DNA from: Gorillibacterium massiliense
GTDB lineage: Bacteria > Bacillota > Bacilli > Paenibacillales > NBRC-103111
Reading direction: 5' to 3'
Assembly: GCF_000455485.1 (NCBI RefSeq)
Contig: NZ_CBQR020000151.1
Coordinates: forward strand, 1-62,236
Length of the DNA stretch: 62,236 nt
A program made the translations under genes and the position numbers. The notes under the pieces are model-generated. The model did no database searches. It had not been told where the DNA came from and saw nothing but the letters and a program-made list of their open reading frames with translations. Position 1 is the stretch's first letter. Every line of letters starts with the position of its first letter. Positions 17,142-25,822 of this stretch are shown piece by piece.

Positions 17142-18242
17142 ATGAACTGGTGGATTTATGTCATCGGGTTTGCCGCAGCTTGTGTCTTATCGATCTTGAT
17201 GACACCGCTGATGAAAAAACTGGCCTTTAAAGTCGGGGCCGTCGCAATGCCCAATCACCGTACCGTACACAAAAAACCGATGGCTCAACTGGGCGGGTTG
17301 GCGATTTTTGCAGCCTTTGTCCTCACGTACTTTATCGTTACTCCTTTTTCCGGATATGAAGACAAGAGCCATATCGCCATAGGACTTATTCTTGGTGGCA
17401 CCATTATCGCCATCACCGGCGCTTTGGACGACCGCTTCAACCTGTCGCCGAAAGTCAAACTGCTGGGCCAGCTTCTCGCCGCCGGCGTGGCTGTCGCCTT
17501 CGGACTGGAAATCGACGTGATCCGCATTCCTTTCCTGAGCAGCGAGCAGTTTATTCAATATAACTGGATCAGTATTCCTTTAACTATCGTCTGGATCGTT
17601 GGTGTGACCAACGCCGTCAACCTGATTGACGGCCTCGATGGCCTGTCAGCAGGCGTATCCAGCATCGCAGCAGGAACTATCTTGGTGACCGCCATCATGA
17701 TGAACCCGCTACAGCCAATGGTTATCCTGCTCAGCGCCATCCTGATCGGCAGCAGCTTGGGCTTCCTGTTCTTCAACTTCCATCCCGCCAAGTTATTCAT
17801 GGGGGACTCGGGCGCACTGTTTTTGGGCTATGCCTTGTCCATTCTATCCATCATGGGTTACAAACAGGCCACCATCGTGTCCTTCTTGGTACCGGTTTTG
17901 ATCCTTGGCGTGCCGCTGTCGGACACCTTCCTGGCTATTCTCCGCCGGAAGCTGAACAACAAGCCGATCACCGTGGCCGATAAAGAGCACCTGCATCACT
18001 GCCTAATGAACATGGGCTTCAGCATGCGCAAGACAGTTATCATCATCTACGGCATCGCCTTTACCTTTGGCCTGTGCGCCATCCTGATGACGCAGAAACA
18101 AAGCTGGTGGACGATTCTGCTCGTCCTGCTTATCCTCGTCGTCTTGGAACTAGGCGCAGAAGCCATCGGCGTCATCGGCAAAAAACGAAAGCCCGTCCTT
18201 AACTTCCTGCAGCGCGCCATGGGCGTTAGCCGGACGAAGTAA
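17142..18242 (+). CDS. tagO: Undecaprenyl-phosphate GlcNAc-1-phosphate transferase (TagO/WecA type)
   Basis: Starts wall-polymer synthesis by moving GlcNAc-1-phosphate from UDP-GlcNAc to undecaprenyl phosphate. The 366-residue polytopic protein has HRTVHKKPMAQLGGLAIF, the catalytic D96-D97 pair in GALDDRFNLSPK, VNLIDGLDGLSAG, FMGDSGALFLGY and the His-rich KEHLHHCLMNMGFS loop, all in family order. GAGGGG is upstream of the ATG. It has its own promoter after tagA and a strong terminator. It probably initiates the polymer completed by TagA and CsaB. Confidence 0.95.
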   Translation: MNWWIYVIGFAAACVLSILMTPLMKKLAFKVGAVAMPNHRTVHKKPMAQLGGLAIFAAFVLTYFIVTPFSGYEDKSHIAIGLILGGTIIAITGALDDRFNLSPKVKLLGQLLAAGVAVAFGLEIDVIRIPFLSSEQFIQYNWISIPLTIVWIVGVTNAVNLIDGLDGLSAGVSSIAAGTILVTAIMMNPLQPMVILLSAILIGSSLGFLFFNFHPAKLFMGDSGALFLGYALSILSIMGYKQATIVSFLVPVLILGVPLSDTFLAILRRKLNNKPITVADKEHLHHCLMNMGFSMRKTVIIIYGIAFTFGLCAILMTQKQSWWTILLVLLILVVLELGAEAIGVIGKKRKPVLNFLQRAMGVSRTK

Positions 18243-18272
18243 GAAGGGCAACGAATACTTAACAGCAAACGC

Positions 18273-18310
18273 AACCCCGGTCCTCTCAGAGGCACCGGGG
18301 TTTATATTTT
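18273..18310 (+). terminator. Terminator after tagO
   Basis: AACCCCGGT (18273-18281) pairs with ACCGGGGTT (18294-18302). An inner CCTCT/AGAGG stem extends it to about 14 pairs, and TTTATATTTT follows. Confidence 0.85.
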
Positions 18311-18411
18311 GACACCATATCGTCGAATCTGCTTCGCCAACGGTATTTGTCTCGAATCATAGCTAGAACGACCTACATCGCATTAAACATATAAGCCTCA
18401 ACGATAGTCAG

Positions 18412-18451
18412 CAAAAAAAGAGCATCCCTCGAGTCTCTAATCGAGAGATGC
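18412..18451 (-). terminator. Terminator of the ligase-like gene
   Basis: On the minus strand GCATCTCTCGA pairs with TCGAGGGATGC (18422-18432 and 18441-18451, one wobble), followed by TCTTTTTTT. It lies about 20 bp past the stop codon. Confidence 0.8.
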
Positions 18452-18471
18452 CTTAAGCGCATTTAATTATC

Positions 18472-20988
18472 TTATTTCAAAATGGTGTCCAGTTTAACTT
18501 TTTCTGTTTCATCTTTGCTAATTAAGAGATTGTGCAGATTTTCGTCGTTCTGTTGCTGCTTATTAAGTGTAGCGAGGTACCATAGGGCCGCTTCCCGCCC
18601 CTCCGCGGTATCAAGCAGCTTGGTGCGCTCGGGCGAATCTGTTCCCATAGTGGGTTTTAAGATTTCCATTGCTTTGTCAAAATGTCCTTGTTGGAAGTAA
18701 ATTTGACCCAAGGAAGCAGCCATTAATGGAGTCACTTTAAATTCAACGGTTATCGCGATTTCCTTCGGGATCTTGGACATGTCCTTCACCCTTTTGTTGA
18801 AGGCATCGTACACGGTCAATGCGTCATTTCGATATTGTTCAGCTACAGCAGGATCTTTCTGATCGGCTGCGGCTGCGAGTTTTGCTTCAAGTTGCATCTT
18901 TTGTGCATAGAGTGATTCGTCCCAAGGAAACAAAATCAGACTTTGATTTAATGTATCCAAAGCTTGATTGTATTGGCCGATAGAAGTATAGATTGACACC
19001 TTATCATTCAATAGAGCCTGAGAATTAGGTTCGTGGCGCAGAGCGGATTCCGTTTTGGACAGAATGGCCTGCAAATATTGCGTTGCTTGATCGGCCTGGC
19101 CTTGCTGCACCATTTGTTGATAAACTTGCTGATAATACTGGATATCTTGAGCACGATAATCGGGATGACCCGGATCTCGCGATATAGCGCGATTAAGGGG
19201 CACAACCACTTGATCCAGAGACCCGGTCGTGACGGCCAAACGATTCGCTTTTTTGAAGGAAGCATTAGCACTTAAACTTATGCTTGTCATAACGAAAGCG
19301 GTAATGGCAATGGCAGCTAACGCCCCCGGGAAAAGATATCGCCACGGTGAATCCTGGCGTTTTGGAACCGGCAGTAGTTTCACCGAATCAGCCCCCGCTA
19401 CCATCCCCCCAAGGCAGAGAAACAAGAGTCCGGCCAAGTAAATGTAGCTTAACTCGAAGTCGATCAAGCTATGTAGAAGCAAGGCAACCGAGACGATAAA
19501 AAACACAAAATTCTGATCGCGTTTTGCCGGCTCCACTTTGATATAATGGCGGACGAATAGGTAGAATGCCAGACCAATAACCAAAAGTAATACAATAAAA
19601 CCAATTATACCCGTTTCTAGCATGTATTGAATCGGAAAGCTATGAGCCTGACGGCTTATGTATGGGTAGCTTTGATATTTACCGTATAGGGTGCCCCAGG
19701 CTCCTCCGCCTGCTCCCAGTACTGGGTAATCCGCAATCAGCTTAAAGGCATCCTTGTAAAAGTACCCCCGCTCCAACACGCTATGCTGGCGGAAGTTGAT
19801 GTTTTCGACCCGCGTGCGGAGCGTATCCGGGAGGGCATCCTTGACGGGAGTGAAATAAACCAAGAGAAAACCGATTATGCCAATGATGATGAACAACAGG
19901 GGAAGGGCAAAACGGGCATATTTTCGGGACGAGAAGCCGGCAAGTTTTGAATCCATCCGGGGCTCCACGAAGCGTTGCGAAGCATAGATAAGAGCCGTGA
20001 CAGCAAACGAAACGACCACTAAGATGACAAAAGCGAACCACGAGTCGCCGCTTTTCCAACCTAACAGACTAGCTGTCCAATCTCCCTTTGCGGTGGGGAG
20101 CACTTTCGCTAATGTGTTTTGTCCGGCCTTGTTCAATGAACTCGTCACAGCAAGAGCGGCAGCCGCTCCAACGAGAGTATATACTAGCATAAAAAGCTGC
20201 CTAACCACTGGAAGGAACGGAACGACAATCAGCAAGATTACGGGAAGAACCACTAATCCCCCACGTGAAAGAGTCAAGAGAAAAGATACAATGATGGGAA
20301 CGATCATAAACATATGTAAGAACCGAATTTTGCGGTCAGTTGCACAGACAACCGAATAGATGCAGGCAACAAGCAAAACAAGCAGAAACGCAGCATAGGC
20401 ATTTGCATATTGGAACACGGATGTCAGTCGCAACCCTTGATCAGACATTAAGGCGTCTTTGTGATAAGCCATCCCCAAGAGGCATGCAAGCCCGAACCAA
20501 ACAATGATATAACCGGATATGAGCAGCCCGTTTTGAAGGATAGTGCTACCAAAGCGAGTGCGTGCAAGTACAATCGCAGCCACAAAGAGAGCAGCGTAAA
20601 AGATGTTGATCAGTAGCATGTTTTTCGCAAGATGCGGAGAAACAGCCTGGGACATCGAAATGAAATAACAAAGTGGAATCAGCCAGATTAGTATGCTGAG
20701 CCAGTCACGGCTGTCTTTTAACTTCCAGTTGGAGAAGAACCGCAATCCAACAACCAGCAGAGCACCAAAGCCAACCAGCAGCCAGCCGAAAAACTTGCCC
20801 TCATATTGGGTTAAATCCCCAATACGCCCAACAATCGTGTTATTATTGAATAATGCTGTTTGGTATGGCGCAATAAATACGAACGCCATCACGCAGAACA
20901 AAAGCGTCCAGTAGAGGATAGAGGATCTATCGGAATTCATGATTTCTGCATCCTGATCAGTTTTCCGCCTGTTTGTTGCATTTTCCAT
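18472..20988 (-). CDS. O-antigen ligase (Wzy_C) family protein with TPR tail; candidate S-layer O-oligosaccharyltransferase
   Basis: An 838-residue membrane protein. The N-terminal 560 residues have at least ten hydrophobic segments. Between them lie the Wzy_C features LTLSRGGLVVLP and, in the large outside loop, LGAGGGAWGTLYGKYQSYPY followed by SRQAHSFPIQYMLETGIIGF (His and Glu conserved). Residues about 600-838 are helical TPR-like repeats. The same layout is known for the oligosaccharyl:protein transferases WsaB (Geobacillus stearothermophilus) and WsfB (P. alvei). The ATG at 20988 follows AAGGAGC by 8 bases. It lies between the wall-polymer genes and the glycan cluster, on the opposite strand. 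A lipid-linked polymerase role remains possible. Confidence 0.85.
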   Translation of the reverse strand: MENATNRRKTDQDAEIMNSDRSSILYWTLLFCVMAFVFIAPYQTALFNNNTIVGRIGDLTQYEGKFFGWLLVGFGALLVVGLRFFSNWKLKDSRDWLSILIWLIPLCYFISMSQAVSPHLAKNMLLINIFYAALFVAAIVLARTRFGSTILQNGLLISGYIIVWFGLACLLGMAYHKDALMSDQGLRLTSVFQYANAYAAFLLVLLVACIYSVVCATDRKIRFLHMFMIVPIIVSFLLTLSRGGLVVLPVILLIVVPFLPVVRQLFMLVYTLVGAAAALAVTSSLNKAGQNTLAKVLPTAKGDWTASLLGWKSGDSWFAFVILVVVSFAVTALIYASQRFVEPRMDSKLAGFSSRKYARFALPLLFIIIGIIGFLLVYFTPVKDALPDTLRTRVENINFRQHSVLERGYFYKDAFKLIADYPVLGAGGGAWGTLYGKYQSYPYISRQAHSFPIQYMLETGIIGFIVLLLVIGLAFYLFVRHYIKVEPAKRDQNFVFFIVSVALLLHSLIDFELSYIYLAGLLFLCLGGMVAGADSVKLLPVPKRQDSPWRYLFPGALAAIAITAFVMTSISLSANASFKKANRLAVTTGSLDQVVVPLNRAISRDPGHPDYRAQDIQYYQQVYQQMVQQGQADQATQYLQAILSKTESALRHEPNSQALLNDKVSIYTSIGQYNQALDTLNQSLILFPWDESLYAQKMQLEAKLAAAADQKDPAVAEQYRNDALTVYDAFNKRVKDMSKIPKEIAITVEFKVTPLMAASLGQIYFQQGHFDKAMEILKPTMGTDSPERTKLLDTAEGREAALWYLATLNKQQQNDENLHNLLISKDETEKVKLDTILK

Positions 20989-21205
20989 GAGTGAAGCTCC
21001 TTTTCTATCATTGATCGACAATATTTTCTATTTTATCATAGAAGTGAACATCTTTCAGTTTGAAAGTAGAGATTTATAAGACATTAGAGAAACATTAAAT
21101 GCTTTGGTAAGCATACTTTATTCGCAGTGTATTACTTAATTAAGAACCTAATAGCGAAAGGTAGCCGTAAGATTAGCGTAAGTCTAAAATATCTATAAAT
21201 GTCAA

Positions 21206-21640
21206 TCAACCAAGGCGTGCTCGAATAAAGGCAAGCTCGTACTTGCGCCTGCCTTCTCCAAATCTACCTTCAATTGTGTTCCGTTCACTAGCATCCTGTT
21301 TGACGACTTGCTTCTCTTCATGTGTCGGACCGTTTTTAGGCTTGCGACCCAATGTCGATCCGTTGAGTCGTCGTATCCCATTGCTCGCAATACTTCTCAA
21401 TCACGCCAATCAGCGTCATACTCTCGTTGAAGTTTTCTCTAGACAGCCGATCAAGGAACGCATAGTCATTCGTCATGTTACTGCGTTCTTGGCTCCGAAT
21501 TCGATTCGCGGCTTCTCTTTCCCTCGCACGATAGGTCTGACATGTGGCTGATGAATGCAGATGACCCGGTCCTCCATCGCAGGGGGTGCTTCAGACGAAC
21601 CGTCCTTCTGCTCCACGAACATCGTTTACTGCCCGTCATC
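21206..21640 (-). pseudogene. Transposase remnant, IS1182/IS5-like DDE type
   Basis: On the minus strand three frames together give a recognisable transposase C-terminal half. They read IHQPHVRPIVRGKEKPRIEF, then DYAFLDRLSRENFNES, then RRLNGSTLGRKPK, and finally SERNTIEGRFGEGRRKYELA. The pieces are joined by frameshifts and an internal deletion, and there is an in-frame stop near 21627. The end ...IRARLG lacks the usual last 40 or so residues. Element ends are not recognisable. It is a dead element, marking an old insertion next to the glycan cluster. Confidence 0.75.
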
Positions 21641-21761
21641 AGAAGTAGGAGGACGCTTCTTAGAACGCGTCAATTGCCTCCATCACTGCTGGAGCCATTG
21701 TTGTTATTGTTTGTCATCCCTCGCGTTGTAGAGTCGACGACCTCGTTCAAGTATATCCAGC

Positions 21762-21801
21762 ACAGCCGTCAGACGCTATCGAACGTGTGTCTGACGGCTG
21801 T
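21762..21801. repeat. 13-bp perfect inverted repeat
   Basis: ACAGCCGTCAGAC (21762-21774) and GTCTGACGGCTGT (21789-21801) with a 14-base loop. It sits exactly where similarity to the ligase fragment ends and the transposase side begins. There is no T run, so a terminator is unlikely. Confidence 0.7.
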
Positions 21802-22050
21802 ACTGCGCTTGTTTTTTGTCAGGAATACACCTAAAATGAAGAAGGCTGCATACAGCATTTGGATGTAGGTCATATTTGTTTCCAAATAATGCGAGCCCGC
21901 ATTGGATAAGGGAATTATATAGGCGAGCAGCATCAGCAACACCAAGATGATCAACACATCTTTGCGCTATTGAAGCTTATAAACGACAAAAGCATAGATA
22001 GAAGTAACCAGCAAAATGATGGAAGACCATGCGGTACCGAGTAAATTAAG
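21769..22050 (-). pseudogene. Fragment of a second O-antigen-ligase-like gene
   Basis: About 90 codons on the minus strand resemble residues about 55-130 of the intact ligase-like protein at 18.5-21.0 kb. The fragment reads WSSIILLVTSIYAFVVYKL, an in-frame TAG at 21967-21969, then VLIILVLLMLLAYIIPLSNA and MLYAAFFILGVFLTKNKR. The intact protein has LSILIWLIPLCYFIS and FYAALFVAAIVLART at the matching places. Both ends are missing. It is a relic of a duplicated or replaced ligase. Confidence 0.65.
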
Positions 22051-22160
22051 CTAGTGGGGAGGGTGGGGAAAATAAATAACTCACGCTCTTTACAGGCGCA
22101 CTTATTTATTACAATTACAAATCATTAATGGAATACTTCAAATAAAGTCGGAGAGGTTAT

Positions 22161-23048
22161 ATGAAAATCAGAAAAGCAATAATCCCAGCGGCCGGGCTCG
22201 GAACAAGATTTTTGCCTGCTACAAAGGCTATGCCAAAAGAAATGCTACCCATTGTTGATAAGCCTACCATACAATATATCGTCGAAGAAGCGGTTGCTTC
22301 AGGCATAGAAGATATTATTATTGTCACAGGCAAAGGGAAGCGAGCAATTGAGGATCATTTTGATATGAGCTTTGAACTTGAACAAAATTTATTGACTAAA
22401 GGAAAACTAGAATTGTTAGATGAAGTTCAAAAATCAACAGATATGGCAAATATTCACTATATTAGACAGAAAGAACCTAAGGGTTTAGGACATGCTATTT
22501 GGTGCGCCAGAAATTTTATTGGTAATGAGCCTTTTGCAGTACTTTTAGGTGATGACATCGTACAATCACAAACGCCTTGTTTGGGGCAAATGATGAACTT
22601 CTATAATCAGTACAATAGCTCTATTATCGGCATTAAACCTGTTCTCAAAAATCAAGTGCAACGATATGGTATTATTGATGGAATACCAATATCTGATAAT
22701 TTACATAAAATAAATAGTCTTGTCGAAAAACCTCGCGTAGAAGATGCTCCTTCCAACTTCGCGATTATGGGTAGATACATTTTAACTCCAGAAATATTTG
22801 AAATCCTGTCAAAACAAGAAGTTGGGGCAGGAGCAGAGATTCAACTGACAGATGCAATCGTAAAATTGTTAGATACTCAAATGGTATATGGTTATGAATT
22901 TGAAGGTATTCGCTATGACGTTGGTGAAAAATTAGGATTTATAAAAACAACACTTGATTTTGCATTGGATCGGGCAGAACTAAGGAATGAACTTCTGGAT
23001 TACTTACAGGAAATCGTTGAGAGCAGAGTGATTAAAAATAAGACTTAA
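22161..23048 (+). CDS. galU: UTP-glucose-1-phosphate uridylyltransferase GalU
   Basis: Makes UDP-glucose from UTP and glucose-1-phosphate. The 295 residues carry the nucleotide-binding signature [33 protein letters not shown], the [18 protein letters not shown] block ([17 protein letters not shown]), [10 protein letters not shown] and the substrate Lys in [19 protein letters not shown] is about 6 bases upstream of the ATG. It is the first gene of the AT-rich cluster and could supply the hexose for the initiating transferase at 41.6 kb, directly or after epimerisation; no epimerase of the classic GalE type is certain here. Confidence 0.95.
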   Translation: MKIRKAIIPAAGLGTRFLPATKAMPKEMLPIVDKPTIQYIVEEAVASGIEDIIIVTGKGKRAIEDHFDMSFELEQNLLTKGKLELLDEVQKSTDMANIHYIRQKEPKGLGHAIWCARNFIGNEPFAVLLGDDIVQSQTPCLGQMMNFYNQYNSSIIGIKPVLKNQVQRYGIIDGIPISDNLHKINSLVEKPRVEDAPSNFAIMGRYILTPEIFEILSKQEVGAGAEIQLTDAIVKLLDTQMVYGYEFEGIRYDVGEKLGFIKTTLDFALDRAELRNELLDYLQEIVESRVIKNKT

Positions 23049-23137
23049 TTTACCTGATATTGTTCATCACGATTAATAACTACTGTGCACTGCTATCATT
23101 CTAAAATGTGAGGGCATGGATAATTTTGGGGGATAAA

Positions 23138-24517
23138 ATGAGAACAATTAGACTCAAGAAAATATCAACGCTAGTCATTTCAATATTCTTGCTTTTTATT
23201 ATTTATAAGATGGTAGCAACGCAAAATATGGATTCCTTTAGTATTGCTGTAGAGATGAAAATTCCTCAAAACGATACTATTCAAATTTTCTATGACAATG
23301 GAAAAAAAACATACTTTGATGAGCAACATTCAAAAAAAATAGATGTTAAGGGATCAAATGAATTTCAGGTTATCAGAGTGAAAATCCCTTATGATAAAAC
23401 AGGTAAATTTAGGTTGGATTTAGGCGATGGACGAAATAAGAAAGTATTAATCAAAGAGATTAGATATGGAAATGCTTTGTCCCGTGAAATATTTGATGCT
23501 GATAAAATAGTAAAGAATTTCTTAGCATTTAACTTAACGCGTTACGAGATTACAGATAATACTATAAATATAGAAATGGATAGTAACGATCCTTATATCT
23601 ATTCTCTCAGTGGCCTTTCAGCTGGTGCTGACAATCCTGTGGATAATAAAAAAATAGCACTATATGCTATTCTTATATGGTTTATTGTAATCGCTGCAAT
23701 ATTTTTATTGCTTAGACAAAGATCAATTAAGAGTTTTATAACAGATATTTATTCGAACCGAGCTCTTATAACTACACTTGCTTCAAATGATTTTAAGACC
23801 AAATATGCAGGCTCATATTTGGGTATTGTTTGGGCCTTTATTCAGCCGGTTATGTCTATCCTTATTTATTGGTTTGTTTTTCAGGTTGGATTTAGGGCAC
23901 AAACAGTTAGTGATGTACCCTTTATAATTTGGCTAGTAACAGGAATGGTACCTTGGTTTTTCTTTTCTGATGCACTTATTAATGCTAGCAACTGCTTTAT
24001 AGAGTATAGTTACCTTGTAAAAAAAGTTGTATTTAATATTAAAATACTTCCTTTTGTAAAAACAACATCATCTCTTATTGTTCATTTTTTCTTTCTATTG
24101 ATAATTGCATGCCTATTTGCAATTTATGGTTATTCTACTGGCATCACTTTTATTCAAGTAGGTTATTTTAGTGTTTGTACATTTTGCTTAGCTCTTGCAT
24201 TATCATACATTTTTGCGCCGATTATGATATTTTTCAAAGATTTAATGCAAATAATCAATATCTTTTTGCAGTTCTTTATGTGGCTGACGCCGATTATGTG
24301 GAATCTAAGTATTGTACCTGAACAGTATAGATGGATTTTTAAATTAAATCCTGTTTACTATATAACAGAAGGTTATAGAAACTCACTTTTATATCATAAG
24401 TGGATCTGGCAGAGTTATGGGGAAACCATTTATTTTTGGGCAGTAACGATAGTACTATTTGGTATTGGTATGATGATTTACAAAAGATTAAAGCCCCATT
24501 TTGCAGATGTTCTTTAA
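23138..24517 (+). CDS. wzm: ABC-2 type polysaccharide export permease (Wzm-like) with N-terminal extra domain
   Basis: The membrane half of an ABC exporter for lipid-linked glycan. The 459-residue protein is longer than usual Wzm (about 260). Residues about 8-24 form a membrane segment and 25-175 a beta-rich, probably extracytoplasmic domain I do not recognise. A second membrane segment is followed from about 205 by the classic permease (TLASNDFKTKYAGSYLGIVW, IWLVTGMVPWFFFSDAL, then FMWLTPIMWNLS). The ATG at 23138 has GGGGGAT upstream; an in-frame GTG at 23108 lacks a site. The Wzt gene follows after 18 bp. Confidence 0.9.
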   Translation: MRTIRLKKISTLVISIFLLFIIYKMVATQNMDSFSIAVEMKIPQNDTIQIFYDNGKKTYFDEQHSKKIDVKGSNEFQVIRVKIPYDKTGKFRLDLGDGRNKKVLIKEIRYGNALSREIFDADKIVKNFLAFNLTRYEITDNTINIEMDSNDPYIYSLSGLSAGADNPVDNKKIALYAILIWFIVIAAIFLLLRQRSIKSFITDIYSNRALITTLASNDFKTKYAGSYLGIVWAFIQPVMSILIYWFVFQVGFRAQTVSDVPFIIWLVTGMVPWFFFSDALINASNCFIEYSYLVKKVVFNIKILPFVKTTSSLIVHFFFLLIIACLFAIYGYSTGITFIQVGYFSVCTFCLALALSYIFAPIMIFFKDLMQIINIFLQFFMWLTPIMWNLSIVPEQYRWIFKLNPVYYITEGYRNSLLYHKWIWQSYGETIYFWAVTIVLFGIGMMIYKRLKPHFADVL

Positions 24518-24535
24518 TTATGTACTGAGGAGAAT

Positions 24536-25822
24536 ATGATGAGTGACACAATAATACAAGTTTCCAATCTATCGAAAATTTATAAAGTTTATGATAAGCC
24601 TATAGATCGCTTAAAAGAATCATTGAATCTTGGAAGAAAATCTTATCACAAAGATTTCAACGCTTTAACTGATGTTTCATTCGATGTCCATAGAGGTGAA
24701 ATTTATGGGATAATGGGACAGAATGGTTCGGGCAAGTCGACTCTATTAAAAATTATTACAGGGGTATTGAGTGCTTCCAGTGGCAAAATTGCAATTAATG
24801 GAAAAATCTCAGCTTTATTGGAATTAGGTGCAGGATTTAATTTTGAATATACTGGAATTCAGAACATTTATTTAAATGGTGCGATGCTTGGATTTACAAA
24901 AGAAGAAATTGCAAATAAAGTGGATTCAATTATTGAGTTTGCAGATATAGGGGATTTTGTTAATCAGCCCGTAAAAACCTACTCAAGCGGTATGTTTGCC
25001 AGATTAGCTTTTGCAGTCGCGATAAATGTTGATCCAGATATATTGATTGTTGATGAAGCACTATCTGTTGGAGATTTTTTCTTTCAAGCCAAGTGCTATA
25101 AGAAATTTGAAGAGTTTAAGAGTAAGGGAAAGACGATTTTGTTTGTTTCCCACGATATGAGTAGTATATTGAAATACTGTGATAGGGTTCTCTTACTGAA
25201 TCATGGAAAAACGATTTCAGAGGGTTCCGCCGATCATATTCTCAACATATATAAGAAACTTTTAGTTAATCAATATAAAGATGAAGCAATAGAAGAAACA
25301 AAACTGCAAGAGCAATTATTAGATAATGATGATGATCTGTTTTGTAAGAACAGACTTACTATCAATCCATTCGTCTTAGATTACGGTAGTAAAGAGGCGG
25401 AAATAATTGATTTTGCAATTAAAGATAAAACAGGAATGGTGACAAATTCCATATTAAAAAGTGAGCAATTCGAAATATACATGAAGATTAAGTTTAACAA
25501 AAAAATTCTTGCACCTATATTTGCCTTCACCATTAAGGATATCAAGGGTACTGAACTTATGGGTACAAACACATTGTTAGAAAACAAAACGATTGAAAAT
25601 ATTAATGATAACGAGATAATTGAAATTTCTTTTAAACAAGAAATGAATTTGCAGGGAAGTACTTATTTACTATCACTTGGTTGTACGGGTTATAGTGGAA
25701 ATGAATTTGTGGTGTATCACAGGCTTTATGATGTTTGTAATATTACAGTTGTTTCACAGAAAAATACGATAGGGTACTACGATTGTAATTCTGACATAGA
25801 AATAAAAAGGATGATTCAATGA
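24536..25822 (+). CDS. wzt: ABC transporter ATPase (Wzt-like) with C-terminal carbohydrate-recognition extension
   Basis: Energises glycan export with the preceding permease. The 428 residues have Walker A GQNGSGKST (about 58-66), the polysaccharide-exporter segment KISALLELGAGFNFEYTG, the signature TYSSGMFARLAFAVAI and Walker B ILIVDEAL. Residues about 280-428 are an extra beta-rich domain of the Wzt_C kind, which in E. coli O8/O9a binds the modified non-reducing end of the chain. This predicts export of chains carrying a terminal mark. The start is ATG 24536 or the adjacent 24539, after GAGGAG. The stop overlaps the methyltransferase start. Confidence 0.94.
   Translation: MMSDTIIQVSNLSKIYKVYDKPIDRLKESLNLGRKSYHKDFNALTDVSFDVHRGEIYGIMGQNGSGKSTLLKIITGVLSASSGKIAINGKISALLELGAGFNFEYTGIQNIYLNGAMLGFTKEEIANKVDSIIEFADIGDFVNQPVKTYSSGMFARLAFAVAINVDPDILIVDEALSVGDFFFQAKCYKKFEEFKSKGKTILFVSHDMSSILKYCDRVLLLNHGKTISEGSADHILNIYKKLLVNQYKDEAIEETKLQEQLLDNDDDLFCKNRLTINPFVLDYGSKEAEIIDFAIKDKTGMVTNSILKSEQFEIYMKIKFNKKILAPIFAFTIKDIKGTELMGTNTLLENKTIENINDNEIIEISFKQEMNLQGSTYLLSLGCTGYSGNEFVVYHRLYDVCNITVVSQKNTIGYYDCNSDIEIKRMIQ

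Larger units (their letters stand above)
21022..22160. other. Gene-poor junction region with decayed genes
   Basis: This stretch carries no intact gene. From left to right it holds the promoter region of the ligase-like gene, a transposase remnant (21206-21640), a 13-bp inverted repeat (21762-21801), a fragment of a second ligase-like gene (21769-22050) and the AT-rich leader of galU. Base composition changes sharply near 22.05 kb. Confidence 0.7.

Noticed and set aside
21762-21801. The 13-bp inverted repeat as a terminator
   Set aside because: The loop is 14 bases and no T run follows on either strand.
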